Shown: positions 15,753 through 25,567 of the stretch, piece by piece | Layout of the letters: each line of letters starts with the position of its first letter | Numbering within the stretch: the first letter of the stretch is position 1 | Origin: Deltaproteobacteria bacterium | Lineage (GTDB): Bacteria; Myxococcota_C; UBA6777 | Reading direction: 5' to 3' | Length of the DNA: 49,552 nt | Assembly: GCA_002731275.1 (NCBI GenBank) | Contig: PCBK01000154.1 | Location: 1-49,552 of the forward strand | The notes under the pieces: generated by a model | Databases searched by the model: none | What the model was told of the DNA's origin: nothing | Seen by the model: the letters and a program-made list of their open reading frames with translations, nothing else | Position numbers and translations under genes: made by a program

Positions 15753-15757
15753 CCCAC
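15718..15757. repeat. Perfect 40-bp palindrome inside a gene
   Basis: GTGGGATGATTGCGGTCGAT (15718-15737) is followed immediately by its exact reverse complement (15738-15757), with no spacer. It lies in the PQQ-propeller gene at the frameshift and encodes roughly MIAVDIDRNHP. Such a perfect palindrome can extrude a cruciform and stall polymerases. Confidence 0.95.
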
Positions 15758-16585
15758 GTTGTCAGCGTCTGGTTTGGCCATCGAGATATACGCGCGGTTC
15801 CCTTCGACGCCAGGGGTGTTGATGGTGTCAAAACAATTCGCGTCAGTGGGATTCTCTTTGACACACAATTCACCAAGCGCAGCGCCTGTTTGACTGTCAT
15901 AGGTAGAGAGCGGACTGGAGGCCGCAGCGCCCTGGCCAGATGCTGCGATCAAGATGACACCACTCGACGTGACCACAGGGCTGATGGGCAACCCTTCGGG
16001 CAAAGTGGTACGCCAGATGACCTTCCCGTTGGCGTCAAAGCGCACCATGTATCCTTCAGAGGCCGCAATGACGCTCCCATCTTGCCCAATCAATGGGGCT
16101 GAGCCCAACGCCAAACGCCCCATACAATTCCCAGAAGACCACAACCGCTGACCACTCGCATTATACGCCACAACTGTATCCACACCTGGGTCATCTGCGT
16201 TGGCATAACTGCACACGACGATGGAGCCATTTGAGGAACAACCCAGACCAAAAGAAGAACCTATCGGTGCTTGATCCTGCCAAAGTGTCTGGACCTGACT
16301 GCTGCGAGGTGGAGCGATGCTCACACGATCGGACATGTCAGGTGAACAGTGCGCCATCGGACATCCCGATGTCGCCAGCGCAAAGGTTGGCTTTGTCGTC
16401 GCATACTCAGGTGCGACAGCGCACGTTGTCAGCCCCTTCTCTTGTGTGTTAGCCGGCGAGGACGCCGTGGGAGTCACATCATTGACCGCCGACGGCTCTG
16501 TCCCCGTAGAAGAGCACCCACTCACCAATAGACCACCGACCAACACGAACAACATCTTCGATTTCTTTAACTGTTGCCAGCTCAT
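15749..16585 (-). pseudogene. PQQ-like propeller lipoprotein, N-terminal part
   Basis: 278 codons, start preceded by AAAGGAGAAAAG. The N-terminus MSWQQLKKSKMLFVLVGGLL with lipobox VSGC makes it a lipoprotein. Blades resemble PQQ/pyrrolo-quinoline quinone-like propeller repeats: 'GSIVVCSYANADDPGVDTVV', 'ASGQRLWSSG', 'DGSVIAASEGYMVRFDANGK', 'VIWRTTLPEGLPISPVV'. The reading ends '..DADNVG' at a TGA where the downstream frame takes up '(G)MIAVDID', exactly the sequence expected next in a blade. These propellers often act as scaffolds (BamB-like) rather than enzymes. See the C-terminal part at 15087-15752. Confidence 0.8.
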
Positions 16586-16751
16586 CTTTTCTCCTTTGTT
16601 TGACCTACAATATTTCGTTCTTTGGATGCTCTGTATGATTGACCAAAGATGTTGAGAAATTGTGCACAGATCGACAAAAAGTGAGAAAAGATGAAGCGAT
16701 AGAGATCCCCTTCATTATATAAACATCAGCAGCTCCAATGTGGTGATCCCT

Positions 16752-17633
16752 TCAACTGAGCGTATCCCTTAACGACGCACGGACAACTGACAAGAGTGGA
16801 TCATCTCTTCGTGTCGCGAGCTGCGCAAAGAAGGTGGAGATCGTCTCTTGGTGGATCTCACAGAGCAACACAAGCTCCCCACGAGATGCCGCATCCATCG
16901 CAGTATATGAGTGCAAAATCCCTACCCCCACGCCGGCCGCGACGAGCTCCCTCGTGACGCCCTCCCGATCGACCCGGATGACCTGCGAGGGGGCGATCTG
17001 ATGGAGACGAAACAACTGTGAAAGTGCTCTCCCACAGCAAGTCTCTTCATCCGGACAGATCCAGGGCAGTTGCTCCAAAAGCGTCCAGTCCAAAGGCGCT
17101 GTTGACGGAACACGTCCAGGAGGTGCGACCAAGTGTAACCCAAAATCGGAGACCTTTTGTGTGAGCAAACGCTCATCATCACGATGATGAGCGTTGTAGA
17201 AACCGACGTCCAACTGCCCTCGTAAAAGTCCCTGTATGACGTCATCAGAGTCGCCTTCGTGAAGAGAGATCTGCACATCGGGGTAGTGTATCGAGAGCGA
17301 ATGTAAGAGGTGTGCGAGCGCACCACGACTGGAGTTCGCCCCAACGCCGAGCCGAAGAGGTCCAGAGAGGTGTGTCTTCAGTCGCGTGGACTCTTCGACG
17401 AGCTCCTGCTGTGCGCGCAAAATGTCCCTGGCCCGCTCACACAAACGCTGTCCGGCAGTCGTCAGACGCATCCCTTTGGGTGTCCGCACGAATAACTCCA
17501 GACCAAGCTCCTCTTCGAGTGATTTGATGTGGGCGCTGACTGCGGGCTGGCTCAAATACAAGATCTCAGACGCTTGGGTAATACTGCCTTCGTCTGCGAC
17601 AGCGATGAATGTCTTGAGTTGATAGAACTCCAT
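16752..17633 (-). CDS. LysR-family transcriptional regulator
   Basis: 293 residues, typical LysR length. Residues 1-60 are the winged helix-turn-helix (MEFYQLKTFIAVADEGSIT, ASEILYLSQPAVSAHIKSLE, EELGLELFVRTPKGMRLT). Residues ~90-290 are the periplasmic-binding-like effector domain (LRLGVGANSSRGALAHLLHS; DVGFYNAHHRDDERLL). It begins eight bases after the stop of the methyltransferase gene, so the two form an operon with the regulator second, unlike the common divergent LysR arrangement. The effector is unknown. Confidence 0.93.
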   Translation of the reverse strand: MEFYQLKTFIAVADEGSITQASEILYLSQPAVSAHIKSLEEELGLELFVRTPKGMRLTTAGQRLCERARDILRAQQELVEESTRLKTHLSGPLRLGVGANSSRGALAHLLHSLSIHYPDVQISLHEGDSDDVIQGLLRGQLDVGFYNAHHRDDERLLTQKVSDFGLHLVAPPGRVPSTAPLDWTLLEQLPWICPDEETCCGRALSQLFRLHQIAPSQVIRVDREGVTRELVAAGVGVGILHSYTAMDAASRGELVLLCEIHQETISTFFAQLATRRDDPLLSVVRASLRDTLS

Positions 17634-17641
17634 CTTTCCTC

Positions 17642-18478
17642 TCAGCTCACAGCGCCTGTCACAAGATGCACAAGCGCATCAATCCGAACAATACCATCGC
17701 GCTCATAAGGAGCAAAGCGTTCTGTCAGTGTGTGATGAGCTCGTGCATATACATCTGCTCCGGCGTCATCAAGTAGCTCGCGAAAAGAGGAGAAGGAGGA
17801 CAACGCAAAACGCGCGGCCTCTTCCGCGACAAAGCCGCCTCCCACAGGGAGCGCTCCGCGCCATGAACGATGTGTTACGTCGGAAAAGCCTGCTTCTTCG
17901 AGTAGCGAAACAAAAGCGTCGACGTCGGCGTATCGAAAGGGTCCAGGAGAGTCAGGAACAGAAGGCGCGAGACCGAGCACTTCATCGACAACATCGCGGA
18001 CCATCTTTGCCCACACGTTCTCAGAGGGGGCTCCCCAAACCGCGAACGCAAAGGTTCCCCCCTCTCTTAGCCACGTTCGCAAATTCGAGAACGCCACGAG
18101 TGGCTCTTTGAAGAACATCACACCAAAACGCGAGACGAGACGATCGTAGGGGGCTTGTGAATGTCTTTTGGTTGAGACATCTGCGTGCTCAAAGAGCAGG
18201 TCGTCGTACTGTGTCCGTGCCCGCGCAGCTTCCACGAGGGTCTTCGAGATATCAAACCCATGTATCACGCTACCTTTCGGTGCCTGTGCTCTTAGCGCTT
18301 GTGTGGTGCCACCTCCACCGCAGCCAATTTCAGCGACGCGACAGGGTGTATCAAGTGAGAGCGCTTCGATGAGCGGCGTATCGACAGCCTGCAACATCGC
18401 CTCCATGCAAACGAGATGTTCACACCACTTATCACCACGCCCAGAAGGCCAATCATATTGGATTTTCTTTTGGTTCAT
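17642..18478 (-). CDS. SAM-dependent class I methyltransferase
   Basis: 278 residues with AAAGGAG before the start. Motif I is VAEIGCGGGGTTQALR (residues ~48-63), followed by motif II 'VIHGFDISKTLVEAAR' and 'FEHADVST', then 'VSRFGVMFFKEPLVAFSNL' and 'LREGGTFAFAVWG', the usual order in UbiE/Methyltransf_25 enzymes. The methyl acceptor cannot be deduced; relatives act on small molecules. First gene of a two-gene operon with the LysR regulator, which may control it. Confidence 0.9.
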   Translation of the reverse strand: MNQKKIQYDWPSGRGDKWCEHLVCMEAMLQAVDTPLIEALSLDTPCRVAEIGCGGGGTTQALRAQAPKGSVIHGFDISKTLVEAARARTQYDDLLFEHADVSTKRHSQAPYDRLVSRFGVMFFKEPLVAFSNLRTWLREGGTFAFAVWGAPSENVWAKMVRDVVDEVLGLAPSVPDSPGPFRYADVDAFVSLLEEAGFSDVTHRSWRGALPVGGGFVAEEAARFALSSFSSFRELLDDAGADVYARAHHTLTERFAPYERDGIVRIDALVHLVTGAVS

Positions 18479-18828
18479 ACCTTACTCCTTTGCTCGTGAG
18501 TTGAAATGTCAACGCATTGTGCAAGCGAAGATAAGAATATCTACCAGACAAGATCAAATCGTTTCTACAAAACCCTCCCCTCAGCAATCCTGAGGTCATC
18601 ACGGCCCGATGAGTCCATGAAACACTTGCACCAATCACATCGGCTCTTCCGAAGCTGTATGTCTTATGTGCGCTGATTTTGCGCTTGACGAGCATTGACC
18701 AACTGGTCCAAACTACTATGACACGAAAACACTGCAAGAAGGACTCCACCACACTGGATTGTCCACAGTCTCTTTTCTTGCAATGGACACAAATAAGAGA
18801 CATCGCTCGCGTGACAAAGGACTGTACC
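18479..18828. other. Divergent intergenic region
   Basis: 350 bases between the methyltransferase and response-regulator starts. No separate gene is supported. The reading frame of the response regulator is open back to 18679, so an earlier start (ATG 18718) is possible. Promoters for both directions should lie here. Confidence 0.4.
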
Positions 18829-19479
18829 GTGAACATTGTGTGTTGTGACGATCATCCCATATTCCGTCATGCGTTGGTGCATCTACTCCACGAGCTCATC
18901 GAAGACGCGAAGTGCACGGAGGTCTCATCAGGTGCAGAGCTCAAACAGCTCTGTCTACATGAGACGGACCTCGACATGCTCTTTTTGGATCTGGAGCTAC
19001 CAGACGGAAGTGGGCGCTCACTCTTCAAACACCACCACACCTCCTTCTCGAAAGGTGTTGTGTTTGTCTCGGCCTGTGAAGATTCAGCCACAATCCTCTC
19101 GACTCTCTCCGACGGGGCGCTTGGCTTTATCCCCAAATCCACTTCCATCGCCGTCTTACGACAGGCCATTCAGTTGATCCTCTCTGGTGGTCAGTACATC
19201 CCGCCACAGGCACTCACACAAAAAGCGAAGCCACAACAAGAACATACCAATACACACGCCTACATTGAGCAGTTGACAAGTCGACAACAAGAGATCCTCA
19301 AGCTCGCGACAAAAGGACTGACCAACCGCGAAATCGCCAGCCTCTTAACGCTCTCAGAGAACACCATCAAAGCCCATCTGCGCGCGATCTACCGCACTCT
19401 GGATGTCTCGAACAGGACAGAAGCGACGATGCTGTGGATGGCTTCTGCATCCTCTGAAAAACGGACGCCCACCTCATGA
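18829..19479 (+). CDS. NarL/FixJ-type response regulator
   Basis: 216 residues from a GTG start (VNIVCCDDHP) preceded by AAAGGA; this gives the standard length, while the frame is open further upstream. The receiver domain holds the acid pocket DD (7-8), phospho-acceptor D54 in LFLDLELPDG, and the conserved Lys in GFIPKSTS. The C-terminal LuxR-type helix-turn-helix reads LTSRQQEILKLATKGLTNRE...LSENTIKAHLRAIYRTL. The histidine kinase gene starts 28 bases downstream, so this is a cognate pair in one operon. The signal and target genes are unknown. Confidence 0.92.
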   Translation: MNIVCCDDHPIFRHALVHLLHELIEDAKCTEVSSGAELKQLCLHETDLDMLFLDLELPDGSGRSLFKHHHTSFSKGVVFVSACEDSATILSTLSDGALGFIPKSTSIAVLRQAIQLILSGGQYIPPQALTQKAKPQQEHTNTHAYIEQLTSRQQEILKLATKGLTNREIASLLTLSENTIKAHLRAIYRTLDVSNRTEATMLWMASASSEKRTPTS

Positions 19480-19507
19480 CCCCACCGCCCCAGAGAGACC
19501 ACCCATC

Positions 19508-21712
19508 ATGCCACAGTCACTAGACAGGCTCTTGCTGCTCTGTTTTGTTCCTCTCTACCTCATCTTACTGGTCGTGAAGATCAACGCCTTACAAGCCCCC
19601 GTCTCCCCATATGCCGAAACGATGCCTTTAGAGCAAACGCAGGCAAGACACAAGCAAACAACAACGCCCCCAAAGCAAAAACCCCCTCTTTGGCATAAAA
19701 TCCCTTCGACATTGTCTATGGCGGCGCTGGCCTTTTTGGTCCTATGGCGTTCCTGGCAACGCAACATGGCCCGTCTCTTCTTTGTCGGCCTGATAACCCT
19801 CGCGATCGGTGAATTGGGTCCATTTGGCACGGACATCGAGCCACATTCTGCGCTCTTTTTCTTCAACCTGGGACTCGATCTGCTCGGCTCATGTGGGGTT
19901 GGCTTGCTGTGTTTGTTTTGTCTGCGTTTTCCCGTCGAGCTCCCCGTCGAAAAGCGCTGGCCCTCTATCCTCGCGCTGTGTGTGGGATGCCTCGACGCCA
20001 TCCCAAGAGCGCTCAACGCACTTCAGCCCACAAGTGGAGCGTTCTCAACAGAATCCCTCATATTACACAGTGACGCGCTCGTCTCGCTGTTGTTTGTCGT
20101 CATCGCGACACGAAACTACTGGTTCTCTCCACCGATCGGGAAGATTCGCTATCGCTGGGGACTTGCAGGGCTCTTGATCGGCCTTGTCCCCTGGCTTCTC
20201 CTCTCCATCATCAGCTCACTTTCTCCAACATGGCCTTACATGGGTGTTGGCCTTGTGATCGCATATTTGTGTTATATGCTGCTCCCCATTGGATTCCTGA
20301 TGGCGATGCTCGCGGACGACATGCTCCAAATTGATGGACAGAGTAAACTCGCGACGTTATACGTCATGCTCATCGTGCTTCTGGCAGCCTGTACCCAATT
20401 TGCGTTCCCCTGGCTCGCATACCACACGGAGCTGCACCTTGGCCTCAAAGAAAACATCGGACGCTATCTGTTGACGAGCAGCTCGGTCCTGGCCTTTACG
20501 TGGTTTGGGGTTCGACAATACACCCCACTGTCACACTACTTTTTGCCCGAAACAAACATCACCCCAACCCCCCCCGAAACACACAAAACACATACACAAC
20601 AGCTCCCCCCACCAAAAGAATCCCTCTCCCTATTGCTCGAACAAATCGAACAAATGATGTGCCCTCAAGACCTCGTCGCGCTTTGGAGACAGGAGGTCAA
20701 CTCAGAGTGGACACCACTCTCGACATCCACCCCCACACAGCAACAGGAACTCTGTGATTGGTACGCAACACACCACGAGACCACGACGCATATCGTGCTC
20801 GACACCTTTGAGGAGAAAGAACCCCACCAAATCAATATGTTCTTACACACAAAGACAGGTGAACAGGCGCTCTTGTCACTTGGCCCCAAGCAGTCACGTG
20901 TTGCATACACAGAGACCGATGTAAGAACGATTCAGTCGATGCTTCAGTCGGTACAAGAGCGCATTCAGGCCCATCACACCCAACAAACGCTCTTGCAACA
21001 ACAACAACAAATACACGCCCTACAAGACGCTTATCACACGAGCCTTCAGCGACAAAAAGAACGCGAGTATCAGTTCGCCTCCATCAACCACGATCTCAAA
21101 CAACCTCTTGAGAGTATTCGATTGCTCAGTGAGATCCTCGAAGAGAGAGCCCTCGATGAAGGTAGCCAAACGCTCCTTCAAGATCTCCGAATCTCTGCGG
21201 TGACGCTCCGTTCGATGATTCATCAACAGCTTCAAGAGAGCCGAGAGCAGGCACAACACGAAACACAGTTTCGGCTCTCGTCGATGAACACTTCTTTTCG
21301 CGCGCTCTTTGGACCACAAGCGCAGCAAAAAGGACTTGAGTTTTTGTGTGAACTTGGTGACACAAAGGTCTACACAGACGCACGTCTGCTCGAACGGATC
21401 TTACACAATCTCATCTCAAACGCGATCCGGTACACCAGCACAGGACACGTGATCGTCCTCTCCACAGAACAAGATGGACACGTCTTACTCTGTGTTGAGG
21501 ACACAGGCTGTGGCTTCGCTCCGGCACAACAACAAGCTGCGTTTGAAGCCTGGAAACAACTCGCGTCAGGGAGTGATGATGGACATGGTCTTGGTCTCGC
21601 CATCGCATATCAACTCTCCAAAGAGATCGGTACGGAGCTCTCTGTCCAATCAACCCCAGAGCAGGGCAGCACCTTCTGCTTCTCGCTTCCAACTGACACA
21701 GCAACCTCGTGA
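19508..21712 (+). CDS. Membrane sensor histidine kinase
   Basis: 734 residues. The start at 19508 gives an N-terminal hydrophobic helix; upstream sequence overlaps the response regulator. Residues 1-~350 contain about eight membrane helices (a 7TM-type sensor module). A variable GAF-like region (~380-490) and a Gln-rich coiled coil (~490-515) lead to the HisKA domain with phospho-acceptor H528 in SINHDLKQPLESIRL. The HATPase domain follows: N box NLISNAIRYTS, G1 DTGCGF, G2 DGHGLGLAIA. The kinase presumably phosphorylates the NarL-type regulator encoded just upstream. The signal is unknown; the multi-helix sensor suggests a membrane-soluble or membrane-state cue. Confidence 0.93.
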   Translation: MPQSLDRLLLLCFVPLYLILLVVKINALQAPVSPYAETMPLEQTQARHKQTTTPPKQKPPLWHKIPSTLSMAALAFLVLWRSWQRNMARLFFVGLITLAIGELGPFGTDIEPHSALFFFNLGLDLLGSCGVGLLCLFCLRFPVELPVEKRWPSILALCVGCLDAIPRALNALQPTSGAFSTESLILHSDALVSLLFVVIATRNYWFSPPIGKIRYRWGLAGLLIGLVPWLLLSIISSLSPTWPYMGVGLVIAYLCYMLLPIGFLMAMLADDMLQIDGQSKLATLYVMLIVLLAACTQFAFPWLAYHTELHLGLKENIGRYLLTSSSVLAFTWFGVRQYTPLSHYFLPETNITPTPPETHKTHTQQLPPPKESLSLLLEQIEQMMCPQDLVALWRQEVNSEWTPLSTSTPTQQQELCDWYATHHETTTHIVLDTFEEKEPHQINMFLHTKTGEQALLSLGPKQSRVAYTETDVRTIQSMLQSVQERIQAHHTQQTLLQQQQQIHALQDAYHTSLQRQKEREYQFASINHDLKQPLESIRLLSEILEERALDEGSQTLLQDLRISAVTLRSMIHQQLQESREQAQHETQFRLSSMNTSFRALFGPQAQQKGLEFLCELGDTKVYTDARLLERILHNLISNAIRYTSTGHVIVLSTEQDGHVLLCVEDTGCGFAPAQQQAAFEAWKQLASGSDDGHGLGLAIAYQLSKEIGTELSVQSTPEQGSTFCFSLPTDTATS

Positions 21713-21955
21713 TACGCTCATCATACCTGCGAGCAGGTCATCCGTGTATCCTCCCTTTGGGTAATCTCCCACAAGCCACAAAAGACATTTCTCCCCGAAG
21801 GAAGAGAGATAACCCCGTCCCCCTCCCCTCTCACCCATTGGGATTAACCCGATGTGCTCATTGTCATACACCTTGTGCCCTTAGTACGATCAGTCCGAAA
21901 CAACAAGAAATTCGACTTCATGTGCACGATTCCCATGTCGCAAAGGAGTGCCATC

Positions 21956-24370
21956 ATGGTATACACCAAGCCTATCAACGTTTTTTCTCTTGGACCGTTC
22001 TTATGTGCGGTATGTCTTATGTTCACCTTGGTGGCAGGCGGATGTAGTGGTACAGAGATATGTGAAGGAGAGTACGGTACACACAAAGTCGATCCAACAG
22101 GCAGCCCGTGCCAAAAAAAATGTGAGTGTCACACGTTCTATTATGTAGGCCAATGTCTCGAAGGAGCTTGTGTTTCAACCCCCAGAGAGTCCTGTGAGAT
22201 CAAAGGCATCACACGTTCCTGCAAGGTCGAAACGACAAGCGCAGGACAATGTAATGAAGGGATACAGACGTGTCAGCCTGACCCCTTCGACGTTGCACGG
22301 TGGGGGGACTGCAAACCTATCGAGGCGAAACCACGCGAAGATGGCAAAACGATGTGTCTCGATGGCATCGACAATGACTGTGACGGCAAGGTCGATCTTG
22401 CAGATGATGACTGCCAGGCTTACTGCATCAAAGGTAACAAAGAACCCTGCTACAGTGGCAAACAAGGCACACAAAGTGTCGGGGTTTGCAAAACGGGGAT
22501 TCGCACGTGTACGGCAGACAACCAGTGGGGTGCATGTGAAAGTGAGACGCTCCCCTCCGCCGAGATCTGTGATGGTCTCGACAACAACTGCAACGGTCTT
22601 GTCGATGAAACTTGCGCCTGTAAGAAAGGCGACTCCCAAGAATGTTACTCCGGACAAAGCCAGGAACCCGGTGTCGGTCCCTGTAAAAAAGGTCTTCAGC
22701 AGTGTATCAACGGCGAGTGGTCCAAAAACTGCGTCGGTGAAGTCCTCCCCCGTACAGAATCCTGCAACAAAAATGACGATGACTGTGACGGTCAAATCGA
22801 TGAAGACCTCAAACGCCCTTGCTTCTCAGGTGCCGAGAAATCACGCAATGTTGGTGAATGCAAAGACGGCACACAGACCTGCACCGACGGCCAATGGTCC
22901 ACATGTGTAGGAGATATCAAACCCACCACTGAGATCTGTGATGACAAAGACAACAACTGTGACGGAAAAGTCGACGAATCCGTCTCACAGCTCTGTTATA
23001 CAGGACCACAAGGCACACAAGGTGTCGGGATCTGTAAAGGTGGCACACAGACATGTGTCCGTGGGAAGTGGAGTGATTGCAGCAACGAAGTCGTCCCCAA
23101 AGCCGAGACGTGTAACAACCAGGATGATAACTGTGACGGTCAAATTGATGATAAGGTCGAACGCACATGTTACACAGGTCCCACAAACACCCGCAACACA
23201 GGGACATGCACAGACGGTACACAGACATGTGTGAACGGAAAGTGGGGGCTCTGCAAAAACGAAGTCATCCCCACAACAGAGATCTGCAACAACAAAGATG
23301 ACAACTGTGACGGAAAAATCGATGAAAATGTATCTCGCGCCTGCTACACAGGCCCAAGTGGGACGCAAGGGATCGGAGTCTGCAAAGCCGGGACACAAAC
23401 CTGTCAGGCCGGTATCTGGGGTACATGTACAAATCAGCAGCTTCCTAGCAAGGAGATCTGTAACAACAAAGATGATGACTGTAACGGGAATGTCGATGAA
23501 GACGTGCAAAAAGCCTGTTACACAGGTCCCAGCTCGACCCAAGGAGTCGGCCTGTGCAAAGCTGGCGTAAGCGCCTGTGCAAAGGGCGTCTGGGGGACCT
23601 GCTTCAATCAACAACTCCCAGCCAGTGAGACGTGTAACAACAAAGATGACAATTGTGACGGAAAAATCGACGAAAATGTCACACGTGCTTGCTATGACTT
23701 CGCCAACGGGTGCCAACTCCAAACCAACGGCACCTACCAATGCAAAGGACTCTGCAACACCGGAACACAACAATGCACAGGAGGCCAATGGGCCTCATGT
23801 CAGGGCAAGATCACACCTGCAACTGAGATCTGTAACGGAAAAGATGAAGACTGTGACGGCGCAGTCGATAACAACGCAAGATGTTCCTCTGGCGTATGTT
23901 GCAACGGCTCATGTCAGGCCTGCTGTGTCGACGCAGACTGTAAGAGCGACCAATCCTGTCAATCCAACAAATGTGTCTGTAAGGCGAGCTGCAAACATGG
24001 TTGCACGAGCGCACAAGAGTGCAAAAGAAAACTCAAAATAGAGCTGTCTTACCTCGACTGTAGAGCCTGTGATGACAACTCCTTTGTTTCGAACAACAAA
24101 GCCGATCCCTATATCATCTTGCGTGTTGGCGGACAGACATTCACGAGCAGTAACATATCGAACACTTGTGGCCTCATCTCGTCGCTCTCTCTGTCGCCAA
24201 GCCAGACCTTCGACCCTGTACAGCTTCGCTCTGTCACGATCGAAGTCTACGACAGTGACTCACCTGACGGTGATGACTTCTGTGGTAAAGTCGACAGAGT
24301 GGATGTAAGTCAACCAGGAACAAAGACTGTTGGGACGAGTGTTGTCTTTAGAGTGACGACGAGTTTCTAG
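21956..24370 (+). CDS. Large MopE-like lipoprotein with nine Asp/Cys repeats and a C2-like domain
   Basis: 804 residues; AAAGGAG precedes ATG 21956 and the N-terminus then carries a lipobox (LVAGGC). Residues ~110-640 contain nine repeats of ~55-60 residues, each with a (N/D)(N)KDD(N/D)C(D/N)G(K/Q)(I/V)DE motif plus 'CYTGP..TQGVG.CK.GTQTC..G.WG.C'. Such motifs occur in MopE of Methylococcus and many deltaproteobacterial surface proteins and are thought to bind metal; that is family knowledge. A short Cys-rich linker (~640-685) precedes a C-terminal C2-like beta sandwich (SYLDCRACDDNS, NKADPYIILRVGGQ, VTIEVYDSDSPDGDDFCGKV). The loops rich in Asp suggest calcium binding. Probably a large surface protein. 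Confidence 0.88.
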   Translation: MVYTKPINVFSLGPFLCAVCLMFTLVAGGCSGTEICEGEYGTHKVDPTGSPCQKKCECHTFYYVGQCLEGACVSTPRESCEIKGITRSCKVETTSAGQCNEGIQTCQPDPFDVARWGDCKPIEAKPREDGKTMCLDGIDNDCDGKVDLADDDCQAYCIKGNKEPCYSGKQGTQSVGVCKTGIRTCTADNQWGACESETLPSAEICDGLDNNCNGLVDETCACKKGDSQECYSGQSQEPGVGPCKKGLQQCINGEWSKNCVGEVLPRTESCNKNDDDCDGQIDEDLKRPCFSGAEKSRNVGECKDGTQTCTDGQWSTCVGDIKPTTEICDDKDNNCDGKVDESVSQLCYTGPQGTQGVGICKGGTQTCVRGKWSDCSNEVVPKAETCNNQDDNCDGQIDDKVERTCYTGPTNTRNTGTCTDGTQTCVNGKWGLCKNEVIPTTEICNNKDDNCDGKIDENVSRACYTGPSGTQGIGVCKAGTQTCQAGIWGTCTNQQLPSKEICNNKDDDCNGNVDEDVQKACYTGPSSTQGVGLCKAGVSACAKGVWGTCFNQQLPASETCNNKDDNCDGKIDENVTRACYDFANGCQLQTNGTYQCKGLCNTGTQQCTGGQWASCQGKITPATEICNGKDEDCDGAVDNNARCSSGVCCNGSCQACCVDADCKSDQSCQSNKCVCKASCKHGCTSAQECKRKLKIELSYLDCRACDDNSFVSNNKADPYIILRVGGQTFTSSNISNTCGLISSLSLSPSQTFDPVQLRSVTIEVYDSDSPDGDDFCGKVDRVDVSQPGTKTVGTSVVFRVTTSF

Positions 24371-24420
24371 TGGTTGTTGGGGAGGGCCTGAGGTCGTTGG
24401 ATGGAAAAAAGGGGGAGCGC

Positions 24421-25449
24421 TCAGTAGAGGAGGTCATCGATGGGTTGTTCTTTTTCGGGCAGGTCCGTCTCACCAAGCATCTGACGAAGATCGATCTCAA
24501 TCGTCCGACACAGAGCGTTCATGGGGACATCATTCATACTGCGCTCGAAGGGATCTTCGCTCGCGTCACCGATCGACTCCATCGAGAAAAAGACCCACGA
24601 GATCAACGCCGAAGACAAGATCATCGGCAAGATAGGCAGAAACGTCTCCAGCCCAGGTGCCAGCTTCGCCGCATGACTCGCGAAGACATCGAGCAAACCA
24701 AAGGGTATTAACAACACAAAGATACGCGTAAACCAACGACTATACTCACCATACAATCGAGGGAATGGTGTGTTCTTGATCCGCTCACACTTACCTTGCA
24801 GTGTGTAGAGCTCCTCAATGATCTCCATCATCGCGATTTGGTGGAACAAGTCGAGCTTCTCATTGCGCACGAGCTCCGCGAGCTCTGTCCCCTGCTTCGT
24901 GAGCAGGTGGGTCGCGGTGTTGGCCATCGCAGAGAGCTCTTTAAACTCATCCTCATCGAGAAAAGGGGCGATCTCCTTGTCCCAATCATTGCGCATATGT
25001 TCGGCGTGATTGTCGAGGCGCTTCTTGGTAGCTCTCGCAGGTTTATCAAAGAAGCGAGATGTCCGCCGTAGCTGCAGACGTAGCGCGTTGATCCAGGCCA
25101 GCTGTCTGTAGATCAGCTCCTTGCGCTTCTCCGCAGAGGCAGGTTCGTCTGAGCCAGGATGAATGTAACTCATCACAAAGTTGGCCCACGTCCGACTGGA
25201 GTTGACAATCCCACCCCAGATCTTGCGACCTTCCCAAAAACGCTCATACGCCGCGTTATTCTTAAAACCAACGTAAAAAGCCACCGCCGTACCAATGGTC
25301 GCGATAGGCAAGAAAGGGATACGCAGAAATTTGAGCCCAGCATACGTATACAACACATACACGACCGCGGACCAAATGCCACCAATGGACGCCAAATACG
25401 TCGCAAAATATGCAATCCTTCGGAAAGGAAGTCGTCGCCTCACTATCAT
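24421..25449 (-). CDS. Bestrophin-like (UPF0187/RFP-TM) channel protein
   Basis: 342 residues from ATG 25449, which has GAGGTG six bases upstream; a GTG nine bases earlier is also in frame. The N-terminal half fits the bestrophin/UPF0187 family: a short basic N-terminus, helices at ~12-35 and ~40-60, and the signature 'FYVGFKNNAAYERFWEGRKIWGGIVNSSRTWA' region (residues ~56-85), then a cytoplasmic helical domain and two further helices near 255-300. Family members are pentameric anion or cation channels of the inner membrane. It converges with the MopE-like gene. Confidence 0.88.
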   Translation of the reverse strand: MIVRRRLPFRRIAYFATYLASIGGIWSAVVYVLYTYAGLKFLRIPFLPIATIGTAVAFYVGFKNNAAYERFWEGRKIWGGIVNSSRTWANFVMSYIHPGSDEPASAEKRKELIYRQLAWINALRLQLRRTSRFFDKPARATKKRLDNHAEHMRNDWDKEIAPFLDEDEFKELSAMANTATHLLTKQGTELAELVRNEKLDLFHQIAMMEIIEELYTLQGKCERIKNTPFPRLYGEYSRWFTRIFVLLIPFGLLDVFASHAAKLAPGLETFLPILPMILSSALISWVFFSMESIGDASEDPFERSMNDVPMNALCRTIEIDLRQMLGETDLPEKEQPIDDLLY

Positions 25450-25474
25450 GAAAAACACCTCATTGTTTTTTGGG

Positions 25475-25504
25475 GGTTAGGATGTTGTGCACGACATCCT
25501 AACC
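25475..25504. repeat. Perfect 11-bp inverted repeat
   Basis: GGTTAGGATGT (25475-25485) pairs with ACATCCTAACC (25494-25504) around an 8-base loop that itself contains GTGCAC. It lies 26 bases upstream of the bestrophin-like start. No T-run follows on either strand in the right place, so an operator or cruciform is more likely than a terminator. Confidence 0.5.
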
Positions 25505-25567
25505 ACAACCCACCCAAATCTCAATCACCACCACCGAAAAATCTTCCACAAAACCCCACACACAAAT

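Noticed and set aside
24390-24420. Arm-like GTCGTTGGATGGAAAAAAGG as a further copy of the element
   Set aside because: Only ~20 bases match; what follows is the end of the bestrophin-like gene.
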